A stretch of 64,000 nt of DNA from Flavobacterium lotistagni (lineage in GTDB: Bacteria; Bacteroidota; Bacteroidia; Flavobacteriales; Flavobacteriaceae), in NCBI RefSeq assembly GCF_011392125.1, contig NZ_JAAJBU010000008.1, forward strand, positions 62,001-126,000. Direction: 5' to 3'. Both the position numbers and the translations under genes were made by a program. The notes beneath the pieces are model-generated. The model was not told the origin of the DNA. It searched no databases and saw nothing but the letters and a program-made list of their open reading frames with translations. Below, piece by piece: positions 24,659 through 33,976 of the stretch. Every line of letters begins with the position of its first letter. Within the stretch, counting starts at the first letter, position 1.

Positions 24659-27283
24659 ATGAAAATCCGTTTGCTAATAACTGTGTTATTGTTTTCTGTG
24701 TATGGGTTAGCACAGCGGGAGAATAATATTTGGTATTTTGGCGACCGCGCGGGGCTAGATTTCAATAGTGGTAATCCGGTGAATTTAAACGATGGTGCCT
24801 TGGTAACGATTGAAGGTTGTGCCACTATTAGCAATGTTTCCGGGCAATTGCTTTTTTATACGGACGGGAAAAAAGTCTGGGATAAAAACCACCATATCAT
24901 GCCCAACGGCGACAACCTAAAAGGACATTCCTCAAGCACACAGTCAGCAATCATTGTCCCCAAGCCCAATTCTAATACGATATACTACATCTTTACGACT
25001 TCGCAAGTTGCCGATATTGATGGTATCTGTTACAGTGAGGTCGATATTACCTTAAATGGCGGGTTGGGCGACGTTAACGCCGTTAAAAACGTCCAACTTT
25101 ATAGCCCAACTTGCGAAAAGATTTGTGCCGTGAAGAACTTTGCAGACAATTCTTATTGGGTAGTGACCCATGGCTTTGAGAATAATTCCTTCTTAGCTTT
25201 TAAAGTGGATAGCTCAGGGGTTCATATGAGCCCAGTAGTCAGTAATGTGGGCTCTTATGTTGGGGCGGTTCCACCGTTCAATTTCTACAATGTTCAAGGC
25301 TATCTAAAGTTTTCGCCTAGTGGTTCCAAATTGGTTTGTGTCAATACCTATCTCACCGTCGAACTATTTGATTTTGATACTCAAACCGGTTTAATCAGAA
25401 GCCCGGTTGTAGTCAATGCAGCCAATCTGGGCCGCTATTGTTATGGAGCAGAGTTCTCACCTTCGGGAAACTTTCTTTATCTCACCGGAGGCAATACCCC
25501 GACTTCGATAAACAAAATATTTCAGTACAATTTGCAGGCAGCCAACATTGGTGCTTCTGAAGTACAAATCAACACAACAAATATTCGAGATGTTGGTGCA
25601 CTACAGTTGGCGTCTAACTGTAAAATTTATGCCGCCAATGCTTTCCGTGGTTTTGGGAATTATTTGCATGTTATAGAAAATCCGGATATACCGGGCATGG
25701 GTTGTGGTTTTCAAAGAAACAATGTGGCCCTGACAGGATTGAGTTGGATCGGTTTGCCTCAGTTTATTGAGTATTCAACTTGCAAGAACCGAACAATTAT
25801 CAATGATGATATATGTATTGGCGGCAATGCTAGTTTCTCGTTGGGTGGCGACGAAAGTATTACCTCTGCAAATTGGAATTTTGGCGACGGGAGTACATCG
25901 AACAGCATCATCGGTTTTCATCAATACACCGCTGCCGGCACTTATATTGTGACTGGTGATTTTGCTACGCCTACCGCTAATTTCAGGATTAGCAAACAAA
26001 TCACAGTTCCCGAAAACCCTATTGCGAATCCTATTTCCGACCTCATTTTCTGCGGCGCAACTACCGCCAGTTATGATTTAAGCCAACTTACTAGCCGCGT
26101 TCTAGGGAACCAATCTGGTAGCATCTATGGCGTTTCCTTCTTCGCTTCGCAAAACGATGCGCTCACACACCAAAATTTGTTGGCGCCGGTTCAAAATTTT
26201 ACCGCGCCGGGCACTACCATTTACGTCAAAGTATATCGATTCAGCAATTTTGATTGTTATGCGATAACGAGTTTCAAAGTGCTTTTCAATCCCTACCCGA
26301 TTTTAAACCCTGTTTCTGAGTTCAAACTATGCGATGACGGTCAAGTCAATGACGGTTATGTCGAATTCGATTTAAGCACCAAAACCCCTGAAATACTCGG
26401 CAGTCAATCTAGTAATGATGTAAAAGTAAGTTACCATTTAACCTTAACCGAAGCACAGAACAATGTCAACCCTATAACGGCTCCTTTTACCAACACCATT
26501 AACCCGCAGACCATTTATGCACGGCTCTCGACGCTTCCATCACAGACTTGCTATGTCACCACTTCTTTTAATTTGAATGTCAAGCCCAGCCCTGAGTTTG
26601 ACATCAGACCTTTTTATGTGCTCTGTGAAGATGGCAACTTCGAGAACTATGTCAATGTTCAGGTTCCAGATATCTTCTCCTATTATTTATGGTCTACTGG
26701 TAGTCAGGCCAACTTTACCAATATTGCTATAACAGGAAATTTCTGGGTGAAAGTAACCAAAATCCAAAGCAGGCTGCGTTGCTCAAGAACTAAAAATTTC
26801 CAGGTCATTGCAGCCAATAAAGCCATCATCAAAGAAATCGTAATACAAGATTGGAGCGCTAACGCAAACAGTATTCAAATTCTGCTGGATACTGCTAGCT
26901 TGGGCGAATACGAATATTCCATTGACGGTTACAATTATCAGAATGCCAATTATTTTGAAGGACTGCTACCGGGAAAGTACACGGTTTACGTCAGGGAAAA
27001 GAATGGCTGCGGCATCACTACTGACGAACTTTATTTGTTGATGTATCCTAAATTTTTCACGCCAAACGACGATGGTTATAACGATGTCTGGCAAGTAAAA
27101 TTTGCCGAGACTGAAACCTATTTCTCCGTCAGGATTTTTGATCGCTACGGAAGAATTCTCAGTGCTACCAATACTTGGGATGGAACTTATCAAGGAAAAC
27201 CGATGCCTGCCGATGACTACTGGTTTATCGTAGAACGCGAGAACGGAAAACAGTATAAAGGCCATTTTGCCTTAAAGCGATAG
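24659..27283 (+). CDS. Large T9SS type B (CHU_C) surface protein with PKD domain
   Basis: 874 residues. Signal peptide ending GLAQ, then a propeller-like N-terminal region (ENNIWYFGDRAGLDFN, LLFYTDGKKVWDKNH, FSPSGNFLYLTGG) typical of gliding-associated Bacteroidota surface proteins. A PKD domain follows (about 400-445, NWNFGDGSTSNS), then Ig-like segments and a CHU_C/type B sorting domain at the end: KFFTPNDDGYNDVW, VRIFDRYGRIL, WDGTYQGKPMPADDYWFIVE, GHFALKR. Type B cargos are handled by the T9SS but differ from the type A neighbours. Probable adhesin or sugar-binding protein. 55 bases after the lipoprotein gene. Confidence 0.88.
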   Translation: MKIRLLITVLLFSVYGLAQRENNIWYFGDRAGLDFNSGNPVNLNDGALVTIEGCATISNVSGQLLFYTDGKKVWDKNHHIMPNGDNLKGHSSSTQSAIIVPKPNSNTIYYIFTTSQVADIDGICYSEVDITLNGGLGDVNAVKNVQLYSPTCEKICAVKNFADNSYWVVTHGFENNSFLAFKVDSSGVHMSPVVSNVGSYVGAVPPFNFYNVQGYLKFSPSGSKLVCVNTYLTVELFDFDTQTGLIRSPVVVNAANLGRYCYGAEFSPSGNFLYLTGGNTPTSINKIFQYNLQAANIGASEVQINTTNIRDVGALQLASNCKIYAANAFRGFGNYLHVIENPDIPGMGCGFQRNNVALTGLSWIGLPQFIEYSTCKNRTIINDDICIGGNASFSLGGDESITSANWNFGDGSTSNSIIGFHQYTAAGTYIVTGDFATPTANFRISKQITVPENPIANPISDLIFCGATTASYDLSQLTSRVLGNQSGSIYGVSFFASQNDALTHQNLLAPVQNFTAPGTTIYVKVYRFSNFDCYAITSFKVLFNPYPILNPVSEFKLCDDGQVNDGYVEFDLSTKTPEILGSQSSNDVKVSYHLTLTEAQNNVNPITAPFTNTINPQTIYARLSTLPSQTCYVTTSFNLNVKPSPEFDIRPFYVLCEDGNFENYVNVQVPDIFSYYLWSTGSQANFTNIAITGNFWVKVTKIQSRLRCSRTKNFQVIAANKAIIKEIVIQDWSANANSIQILLDTASLGEYEYSIDGYNYQNANYFEGLLPGKYTVYVREKNGCGITTDELYLLMYPKFFTPNDDGYNDVWQVKFAETETYFSVRIFDRYGRILSATNTWDGTYQGKPMPADDYWFIVERENGKQYKGHFALKR

Positions 27284-27325
27284 CGATTTTATAAAATACA
27301 AATCAAAACCATTAAAACCAACCTA

Positions 27326-28549
27326 ATGAAAAACAATTTACTACTATTGGTGTTACTCTTCAACTTGGTTAGCTCGAAGGCTCAAACATGGTCGATAGCA
27401 GCAGATATTCCCGAGGCCATTAGAGCTGGCAATGCGGCTTCATACAGCAAAAATGGGGATGGCTATTTGTTTATTGCCTCAGGCAGAAACCAAGACGGTA
27501 TTATCACCACCCGACACCAAAAATACGAACTCAGTTCCGACATCTGGACCGACCTTGCCCCTACACCTACTCCTATTATCGGCGCATCCACAGCCATAGT
27601 AAGAGACACGTTATATTTGATTGGAGGCTTGGTGACTACACCGGGTTCCGCCATCAGAAAAGTTCGCAAATACAGCATCAATGAAAACACTTGGTCTGAT
27701 GCGAGGGATTTTCCGATAAATATTGTCGACAGCGATGCCGTTGCTTACCAAGACAGCTTAATTTATGTGGCTGCCGGCTACAGTAACCGTGTTAGGGTTT
27801 TCAATACCATAACCAACACTTGGCGGTTGGCTACCTCGTTCCCTACTACGCAAACGCTGAGTTGGGGCGCTTTGACCTTGGTGGGCAATAAACTCATTTA
27901 TATGTGTGGAGCAACAGGTTTTCAATCAAGCAATTATTTCAACACGGTGCGCATCGGCACAATTGATCAGAACAATCGAGCGAATATTACCTGGACTTTG
28001 GGTACGCCATTTCCGGGAAACACGAGAACGTTCTTCGACGCGCATCCGTGGGGCAATGGTATCATCATGTCCGGCGGCAGTACTGACAATACTTTTGAAA
28101 CCCATTCGGACGAATGCTATTACTATGATGTGGATACCGATACTTGGCACCAACTTCCTTCAAAACCAACGGCTTGGCTCACCGGAAACAGCGGTAGTGT
28201 ACAAATGGGAAACACTTGGAAATTGATTTGCTCTAGTGGATACCAAAGTCCAAATTATCTGTATTCTACTGAAATTTATACCGATGATGATGTGTTGGCA
28301 ATAGAAATTCCTAAGGCATCTGCCAGTGTTTTACAACTAATGCCCAACCCGGCTCAAGATTTACTTCATCTCAAAATGCAAGGGAAACCAAAACAAGTGA
28401 CTGTTTATGATGTTATTGGAAAAAAGATTGAAGTTCGAAGAATTGACGATGAAACCCTTAATGTATCCATACTGCCCGCAGGGGTTTACTGGATTCAGGT
28501 GATTGACGATCGACAGATTTTGGTTTCAGGTAAATTTATAAAACAGTAA
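27326..28549 (+). CDS. T9SS-secreted Kelch-repeat protein
   Basis: 407 residues. Signal peptide ending SSKAQ, then Kelch-type blades with paired Gly and Trp positions (DTLYLIGGLVTTPGSAIRKVRKY, NKLIYMCGATG, NGIIMSGGSTDN, TWHQLPSKPTAW). C-terminal type A sorting domain (MPNPAQDLLHLKM, VIGKKIEV, LPAGVYWIQV, KFIKQ). Likely a surface binding propeller. Same strand and short spacers (42 and 31 bases) place it in the transcription unit started by promoter copy 3. Confidence 0.85.
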   Translation: MKNNLLLLVLLFNLVSSKAQTWSIAADIPEAIRAGNAASYSKNGDGYLFIASGRNQDGIITTRHQKYELSSDIWTDLAPTPTPIIGASTAIVRDTLYLIGGLVTTPGSAIRKVRKYSINENTWSDARDFPINIVDSDAVAYQDSLIYVAAGYSNRVRVFNTITNTWRLATSFPTTQTLSWGALTLVGNKLIYMCGATGFQSSNYFNTVRIGTIDQNNRANITWTLGTPFPGNTRTFFDAHPWGNGIIMSGGSTDNTFETHSDECYYYDVDTDTWHQLPSKPTAWLTGNSGSVQMGNTWKLICSSGYQSPNYLYSTEIYTDDDVLAIEIPKASASVLQLMPNPAQDLLHLKMQGKPKQVTVYDVIGKKIEVRRIDDETLNVSILPAGVYWIQVIDDRQILVSGKFIKQ

Positions 28550-28580
28550 TGCACTCGTCCCATTTCAAGATTAAACTTAA

Positions 28581-29783
28581 ATGTCAACAAACCAGACAAA
28601 CCCAATCAAATATTATAGATTTCTTTTTCTGCTGATTACGTTTCAAATCTGGTCACAAGCAACAAATGAGACTTTTCTGTTTGCGCAAGATATTGAATCA
28701 AAAATAGAAAAAGACACTTTGCCTTGGAGGTACCAATCAGGAGCCACCGAATATTCCATCAGTCAATACTATAAAAAAGCGCTTCAAACCTGGGACAAAA
28801 ACGGAAGCCGAATCAGGAAAATTTCTAATGAAGATAGTCTTTACTTTTATTCATTTCAGCCACATGACGCGCAAGATTATATAATCAACCGCTGCAAAAG
28901 CGAGAAAATCATCATCATCAACGAAGCGCACCACAACAGCCGACATCGGGTTTTTACTGCTTCCATTTTACAAGGTTTATACGATAATGGCTATCGCTTT
29001 TTAGGGCTCGAAGCGCTTTCGGATTCGCTAGTCAACAAAAGAAAATTCGTGGTTAAAGAAAGCGGCTATTATACCCAAGAACCGCAAATGGCCAACTTGA
29101 TTCATCTGGCCATCAGGATCGGTTTTACCGTATTCGGCTATGAAGCAACTGATGGCTCGAACGGAAAAGAACGAGAAAAGCAACAAGCAGCCAACATCGC
29201 CAAAATCATTCGGCAAAATCCTGGTTCTAAATTCCTAATTCACTGTGGCTACGATCATGCCATTGAAGGAACTCCGGGAGATAAAAGTTGGGAGAGAGCG
29301 ATGGCGGGCCGATTAAAAGAAATAACCCACATTGACCCATTTACTATCGATCAAGTGGCTTACTCTGAAAAAGGATCTGTCGAATTCAACCATCCTTATA
29401 TTCAAATGGCCCATGCAGAACAACCGGTTGTATTGGTAGATCAAAACGGTAAAACATTTAATGGAAGCGCAACCAACGACCAAACAGATTGCAGGATAAT
29501 TCATCCGATTACGCAATATATTGAAGGTCGGCCTGATTGGTTGTGGATGAACGGAATTAAAAAAACTTATCCAATCCCAAGACATGAAATCACCGATTAT
29601 CCTGCTTTGGTACTGGCCTACCGCAAAAAAGAATACGAGCAAGAAGGCATTCCAGCAGACTTGATTGAAATAGTCACCCCAGAAGACCCCGCTTTTCTAT
29701 TGCTGGAAAAAGGAAATTATAAAATCATTATCAAAAACAAACAATACAGAATGATCAACGAGCTTGATATAAGAGTCAAATAG
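28581..29783 (+). CDS. Erythromycin esterase/ChaN-like (TIKI-superfamily) protein
   Basis: 400 residues. The N-terminal hydrophobic stretch (FLFLLITFQIWSQ) indicates export, with a longer polar leader than usual. The motif IIIINEAHHNSRHR (residues 111-123) and LGLEAL (141-146) fit the Glu/His pattern shared by EreA-type esterases, ChaN and TraB/TIKI proteins; GYDHAIEG later supplies another His. These proteins may be hydrolases or proteases, but the activity is not clear from sequence, and antibiotic resistance should not be assumed. It follows the Kelch gene by 31 bases. Confidence 0.6.
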   Translation: MSTNQTNPIKYYRFLFLLITFQIWSQATNETFLFAQDIESKIEKDTLPWRYQSGATEYSISQYYKKALQTWDKNGSRIRKISNEDSLYFYSFQPHDAQDYIINRCKSEKIIIINEAHHNSRHRVFTASILQGLYDNGYRFLGLEALSDSLVNKRKFVVKESGYYTQEPQMANLIHLAIRIGFTVFGYEATDGSNGKEREKQQAANIAKIIRQNPGSKFLIHCGYDHAIEGTPGDKSWERAMAGRLKEITHIDPFTIDQVAYSEKGSVEFNHPYIQMAHAEQPVVLVDQNGKTFNGSATNDQTDCRIIHPITQYIEGRPDWLWMNGIKKTYPIPRHEITDYPALVLAYRKKEYEQEGIPADLIEIVTPEDPAFLLLEKGNYKIIIKNKQYRMINELDIRVK

Positions 29784-29836
29784 TAAACATGAAGCGTTAA
29801 CCAAAAAAAATCAATCATCAATCAAAACCAATCAAA

Positions 29837-30484
29837 ATGAGAAAAACCATCCAATTCGGGGAAGCAATTTCAGGTTATGAAATTCCCGTGCTCAACGAAA
29901 GAGAAATCAGGGCCGCAGCAGGGCTCATGTTTTTAGCTACTTTTCTGTCATTGATGTTCATCATCTACGAACACAATTTCGTGCCCATCAAATACGTAGT
30001 GACCGTTTTCTTTATCGATTTCTGTATTCGCATATACCTCAGCCCCAGATTTTCTCCAATACTCATCATCGGACGGTTCATTGTAAGCAAACAAAACCCA
30101 GAATATGTGGGCGCTGCGCAGAAAAAATTTGCTTGGTATATCGGCTTAATCTTATCAGCCAGCATGCTTGTTCTAATGGTTTTCCTGAACACATACAGTA
30201 TCATTACAGGGCTGGTTTGTTTGATCTGTTTGATTCTGATGTTCTTCGAAACCGCTTTCGGAATTTGTATCGGATGTAAGATATACAAGGCTTTGAGTGG
30301 AACCAAGGCGCAGTACTGTCCGGGCGAAGTCTGCAATGCTAAAACCCAGCTAGAGATTCAGAAAACTTCCTGTACCCAATGGCTGATTGTTATAGCTTTT
30401 GTAGTTGTAATCATGGGTATTGCCTGGATAATGAATGATTCTTTTAAAGTTCCACCTACTGATTTATTCGAATTATTGAATTGA
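29837..30484 (+). CDS. DUF4395 family membrane protein
   Basis: 215 residues, five or so membrane helices. The early motif NEREIRAAAGLMFLATFLSL, then KYVVTVFFIDFCIRIYLSPRFSP, and the Cys motif FGICIGCKIY fit the DUF4395 family. Further Cys residues are in YCPGEVC. DUF4395 proteins often sit near thiol or sulfur genes in other genomes, but there is no such neighbour here apart from the rhodanese gene 3 kb away. Role unknown. Probably part of the unit read from promoter copy 3. Confidence 0.82.
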   Translation: MRKTIQFGEAISGYEIPVLNEREIRAAAGLMFLATFLSLMFIIYEHNFVPIKYVVTVFFIDFCIRIYLSPRFSPILIIGRFIVSKQNPEYVGAAQKKFAWYIGLILSASMLVLMVFLNTYSIITGLVCLICLILMFFETAFGICIGCKIYKALSGTKAQYCPGEVCNAKTQLEIQKTSCTQWLIVIAFVVVIMGIAWIMNDSFKVPPTDLFELLN

Positions 30485-30497
30485 AAAACAAACTCTT

Positions 30498-31523
30498 ATG
30501 AAATGCCTTTGTCTAGCAATATTCTATTTCTTGAGCAGCCTTATGTATGCTCAAAAATTGGCAGGTATAGTGTATGACGAGAAAAAACAACCCATTTCAG
30601 GCGCATTTGCCTATTTTGACCAGACTTCTATTAGTACTACAACCGATTCAAAAGGCTGGTTTCAAATACAAACCAATAATAAAACCTACGCCAATTTAGT
30701 CATTAGCGCTACCGGTTATGAAACGGTCAATTTGAAAAATCCATTTGATGCAGAATTCCATACGGTAAAAATGACTCCTAAAGTCAATCAGTTGCGTGAA
30801 ATTGCAGTACGTCAGAAAAAGAAACGGTTCAAACGCGAAGATAAGCTGAAGGTTTTCCGAGACGAATTTATAGGCAAGACCACTGCTTCAAAATATTGCA
30901 AAATCCTCAACGAAGACGAGATTGAACTGACGTATGACTTCAAGAAAAAAAGGTTGGTTGCCAGCGCAGAGGTGCCACTAAAAATTCACAACAGCTTTCT
31001 AGGCTATGAATTGGAATACCTTATCAATGAATGCTATATCGATTTTGAATGGACAACGGTGAAAAGCCACGGGGTGATTGGTTGGAAGTTTTCGGGTTCT
31101 ACTTTTTTCAAAGACCTCACCAACGATTCCACTTCTTATGCCGCCAAAAGAAAAATGTCTTACCGTGCTTCTCAGATGGAATTTTTCAGAAACCTGAGCC
31201 GACATACCTTGGGTAAAAGCAATTTTAGATTATTGCACGGCAGCAGGTATTGCGATCCTGAAAAATACTTCGACGTCATTCAAAGAGGCAACGATTATAT
31301 TGTTTTGGTGAAAAATGAACGGCTCAAACGCAAAGAGAATTTCTATCAATCGTTTACTTTGGAATATCCAGGAAAACCAGATTCAGAGGTCATTTTCCTG
31401 AGCAATGTGTTCAAACTTGACTCCTATGGAAATTACAGCACTTTCAAAAGCATTTCCTTTTTAGGTGAAATTAGCAATAAGCGTATTGCCGATTTGTTGC
31501 CTTTGGATTACAACATGAAATGA
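30498..31523 (+). CDS. Carboxypeptidase-regulatory-like (CarboxypepD_reg) exported protein
   Basis: 341 residues. Signal peptide MKCLCLAIFYFLSSLMYAQ, then a carboxypeptidase-regulatory-like beta-sandwich (about 20-95: LAGIVYDEKKQPISGAFAYF, TDSKGWFQI, ISATGYETV) as in many outer-membrane-associated proteins of Bacteroidota. The rest (KYCKILNEDEIELTYDF, PLKIHNSFLGYELEYLI) matches a common flavobacterial pattern of unknown function. No TonB-dependent barrel follows. 13 bases after the DUF4395 gene. Confidence 0.75.
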   Translation: MKCLCLAIFYFLSSLMYAQKLAGIVYDEKKQPISGAFAYFDQTSISTTTDSKGWFQIQTNNKTYANLVISATGYETVNLKNPFDAEFHTVKMTPKVNQLREIAVRQKKKRFKREDKLKVFRDEFIGKTTASKYCKILNEDEIELTYDFKKKRLVASAEVPLKIHNSFLGYELEYLINECYIDFEWTTVKSHGVIGWKFSGSTFFKDLTNDSTSYAAKRKMSYRASQMEFFRNLSRHTLGKSNFRLLHGSRYCDPEKYFDVIQRGNDYIVLVKNERLKRKENFYQSFTLEYPGKPDSEVIFLSNVFKLDSYGNYSTFKSISFLGEISNKRIADLLPLDYNMK

Positions 31524-31621
31524 GCCAGTTCCTCATTATCTTGGAGAATTAAAAACAGTGTTTTAAAAATATCCGACATCAGACTAAATACCAACTTTAA
31601 ATATTCATCTCAATCCACCTT

Positions 31622-32380
31622 ATGAAAATAATTACTCATTTGCTTTTAATAGTTGCGATAGCTGTAAACGCTCAAACAAAAGATACCCTTACCATTAACG
31701 CTTCTGATTTAATCCTCAAAAACCTTAACTTCGGAAACAGTGCTTATCTAGTTTACAACACCAAAGGTCAAGATCAACCGATGCAAAATGCAACCTTGGT
31801 TAAAATTGCCACTCAAAAACAAAGCAGCAACAATCAAGATTACATTCTGGTGAACCAAACTTGGGAAGCTGACACCATCATTCATCAAGCGACTACCCGA
31901 TTCGATAGCAAACAGCTAAAAACCCTGTCGCACAGCAGTTGGTGGAAAAGAAAAGGCTATACAGAACATTATGATTTTGCAAAAGCAGAAACTCGGTTTG
32001 ATGGCCCGATTAAAGAGGAAATCAAATCAGGGTTAATCACCAGTTTTAATGCGGCTTTGACTTCAGATTTTTTGAACTGGCATTCGGACTTGGTCTTGTT
32101 TCCTTTGCTGCCTTTCAAAGAAAATAGAGTGTTTAAAATTAACTTCTACGAACCCGGACATGCCATTCCAAAGCAAGAAACCTATGAAGTCATTGGCAGT
32201 GAAAAAATCACCCTAGCCGGAAACCCAATTGATTGCTGGATTTTGAACTACAAAGTAGAAAAACCCACCGGTTATCAAAGGTTCTGGATTTCAAAGCAAT
32301 CTCGCGAAGTGTTGAAAGAAGAAGACAATTTTGGTGCTTTCTACCGCTACAAACTCAAATTAATAGCCCATCAAAACTAG
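31622..32380 (+). CDS. Exported protein, DUF3108-like
   Basis: 252 residues. Signal peptide MKIITHLLLIVAIAVNAQ. The body is beta-rich with paired strands (DYILVNQTWEADTIIHQATTRFD, HYDFAKAETRFDGPI, GYQRFWISKQSREVLKEE), resembling DUF3108-type lipid-carrier-like folds. That family link is by impression only. 98 bases after the previous gene, convergent with the methyltransferase gene 37 bases on. Confidence 0.65.
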   Translation: MKIITHLLLIVAIAVNAQTKDTLTINASDLILKNLNFGNSAYLVYNTKGQDQPMQNATLVKIATQKQSSNNQDYILVNQTWEADTIIHQATTRFDSKQLKTLSHSSWWKRKGYTEHYDFAKAETRFDGPIKEEIKSGLITSFNAALTSDFLNWHSDLVLFPLLPFKENRVFKINFYEPGHAIPKQETYEVIGSEKITLAGNPIDCWILNYKVEKPTGYQRFWISKQSREVLKEEDNFGAFYRYKLKLIAHQN

Positions 32381-32417
32381 TTCGGTTCAGGAAAACAAAA
32401 TGGCTGTGGTGGTTTTA

Positions 32418-33248
32418 TTAGATTTTTACAATTTTGTATTTCGCATCATAAGAAACGATTTGCTGTAAAACCTCTAGCGCAATCTCAGGGCTGCTCACAA
32501 TCAAAACAGTAGCAAAATCAGAACTCATGCTTACATTTTCGACACCCTGAATTTCTTGAAATTTGCTTGTTACAGTACTGCTGCAACCTTGACAGGTGAT
32601 GCCTTCAAAAGTGTATAAATTGACTTGAAGTTCCGGGTTCTTCTGGAACTCAAATCGCAACTCGGCATCGGCTCTGGCGGCAACAGAATCGTGTGAAACT
32701 TCCATTACATTCAATACAAAAGCTTTTTGAAAGAGTAGCTTATAACTTTCCTGATTGCCTCCGAATGGCGGCCCAGCTTCAAATTCACGGTTGAATAGCA
32801 AGCCGGCAAGTTTTCCGTTTTCGGCTAAAAGTTGGTGCATTTTCCAGACGTATCGCTCGCGCATTTGTGGCGGTAAAGCACAGAAAAAAGTTTGCTCGAT
32901 AATCAAATCGTATTGGCCTTGGTGTTCGAAAAAATCACCTAAAACAACCGAAATATTTGGATTATCCTGAAACTTTTCCTTTAAGGTTTGAACCAAACTC
33001 GGCGCAATATCAATCACGGTTATGTTTTGAAAACCTTGCGCTAAAAGATATTCGGCTTCATAAGTATTGCCACAACCCGGAATCAATACTCGAGCTTCTT
33101 TATTAGGATATTGATTAATGTATGATTGAATCGGAGGTGCCACTTGTCCCAAATCCCAACCGGTGGAATGAGCGATGTATTGATTGTCCCAGTAGGCTTG
33201 GTCTAGCGGTTTGTCGCAAGTAACAATGCAGCATTTTAAATCGTTCAT
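32418..33248 (-). CDS. TPMT-like methyltransferase fused to an HMA domain
   Basis: 276 residues in two parts. Residues ~15-205 form a SAM-dependent methyltransferase of the thiopurine S-methyltransferase type: AYWDNQYI, SAM loop VLIPGCGNTYEAEYL (54-68), LGDFFEH and EQTFFCALPP. Residues ~209-276 form a heavy-metal-associated domain with C219-x2-C222 (FEGITCQGCSSTV). TPMT-like enzymes methylate thiol or metalloid groups; an attached metal-binding domain points to a metal or metalloid substrate, or metal-dependent control. Cys6-Cys7 near the N-terminus may add a second thiol site. No metal transporter gene is adjacent. Confidence 0.85.
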   Translation of the reverse strand: MNDLKCCIVTCDKPLDQAYWDNQYIAHSTGWDLGQVAPPIQSYINQYPNKEARVLIPGCGNTYEAEYLLAQGFQNITVIDIAPSLVQTLKEKFQDNPNISVVLGDFFEHQGQYDLIIEQTFFCALPPQMRERYVWKMHQLLAENGKLAGLLFNREFEAGPPFGGNQESYKLLFQKAFVLNVMEVSHDSVAARADAELRFEFQKNPELQVNLYTFEGITCQGCSSTVTSKFQEIQGVENVSMSSDFATVLIVSSPEIALEVLQQIVSYDAKYKIVKI

Positions 33249-33297
33249 AGTGGCGGTGTTTTTTTAAAATGTAAATATAAAAATATGTGGGTTTGTC

Positions 33298-33341
33298 AGT
33301 AAAAAAAAACAGCGCAAATCACTGAGATGAATCTGCGCTGT
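33298..33341 (-). terminator. Terminator after rhodanese gene
   Basis: ACAGCGCA (33309-33316) and TGCGCTGT (33334-33341) form a perfect 8-bp stem. The A run at 33301-33309 becomes a T run on the minus strand, so it terminates leftward transcription of the rhodanese gene. Confidence 0.8.
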
Positions 33342-33397
33342 CCAAAATTCAGACGGCAAAGAATTGACGCCCAAATTTTCCAATCACTAAAACTAAA

Positions 33398-33715
33398 CTA
33401 TTGTTGAACCAATGCTGCGATATTCTGCCAAGTGCCGCCATTGGTAATATTGTTGAATCCGTTTTGATTTAAAATCATTTTGGCTTGTGCGCTGCGGTTG
33501 CCGCTTCTACAAAAAACCACAATATGTTCTTTGCCTTTTAACTTGGCCAAGTTTCGAGTAAGTTGGTCCAGCGGAATGTTCACCGAGCCTTTTACGTGCC
33601 CCGAAGCGAACTCTGCACCAGAGCGCACATCTACCAAGAAAGCGCCCTGACTTACTTTTTGGGCCAAATCTTCATTATTGCTTTTGTTTCCGAAAATACT
33701 GCTAAAAAATCCCAT
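33398..33715 (-). CDS. Single-domain rhodanese-like sulfurtransferase
   Basis: 105 residues from the ATG at 33715. The open frame continues 22 codons upstream but without sense as a leader, whereas MGFFSSIFGNK is a typical start. Rhodanese domain: FLVDVRSGAEFASGHVKGSVNIP, then active-site loop VVFCRSGNRS with Cys69. Cytoplasmic; transfers sulfur from thiosulfate or polysulfide in the family, although the substrate is not defined here. Monocistronic, followed by a strong terminator. Confidence 0.9.
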   Translation of the reverse strand: MGFFSSIFGNKSNNEDLAQKVSQGAFLVDVRSGAEFASGHVKGSVNIPLDQLTRNLAKLKGKEHIVVFCRSGNRSAQAKMILNQNGFNNITNGGTWQNIAALVQQ

Positions 33716-33976
33716 TTTTGTATTTAAGAGTTGCGTTATACTTGAAAAATTATGCAGAAACTCACGCTTTGGGAAGATCAATTCTGACTAGCCTTGAAGT
33801 GGCCATCATGGATATCCTTCGCTCTGATTTCTATAATACAAATATTACCCATTGATTTCTCTTGTTAGGTAACTTTTATCACACAAGGCAATAAAAGCTG
33901 AAAGCTATTTCTTTATTTCAGATAAAATCAATTTATGTAACTTGCGTTGAACCGGAAGCCTATTAAAAAAACTGCA

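Noticed and set aside
28581..29783. Antibiotic-resistance erythromycin esterase
   Set aside because: Only the superfamily Glu/His pattern is shared; exported, and located among surface-protein genes.
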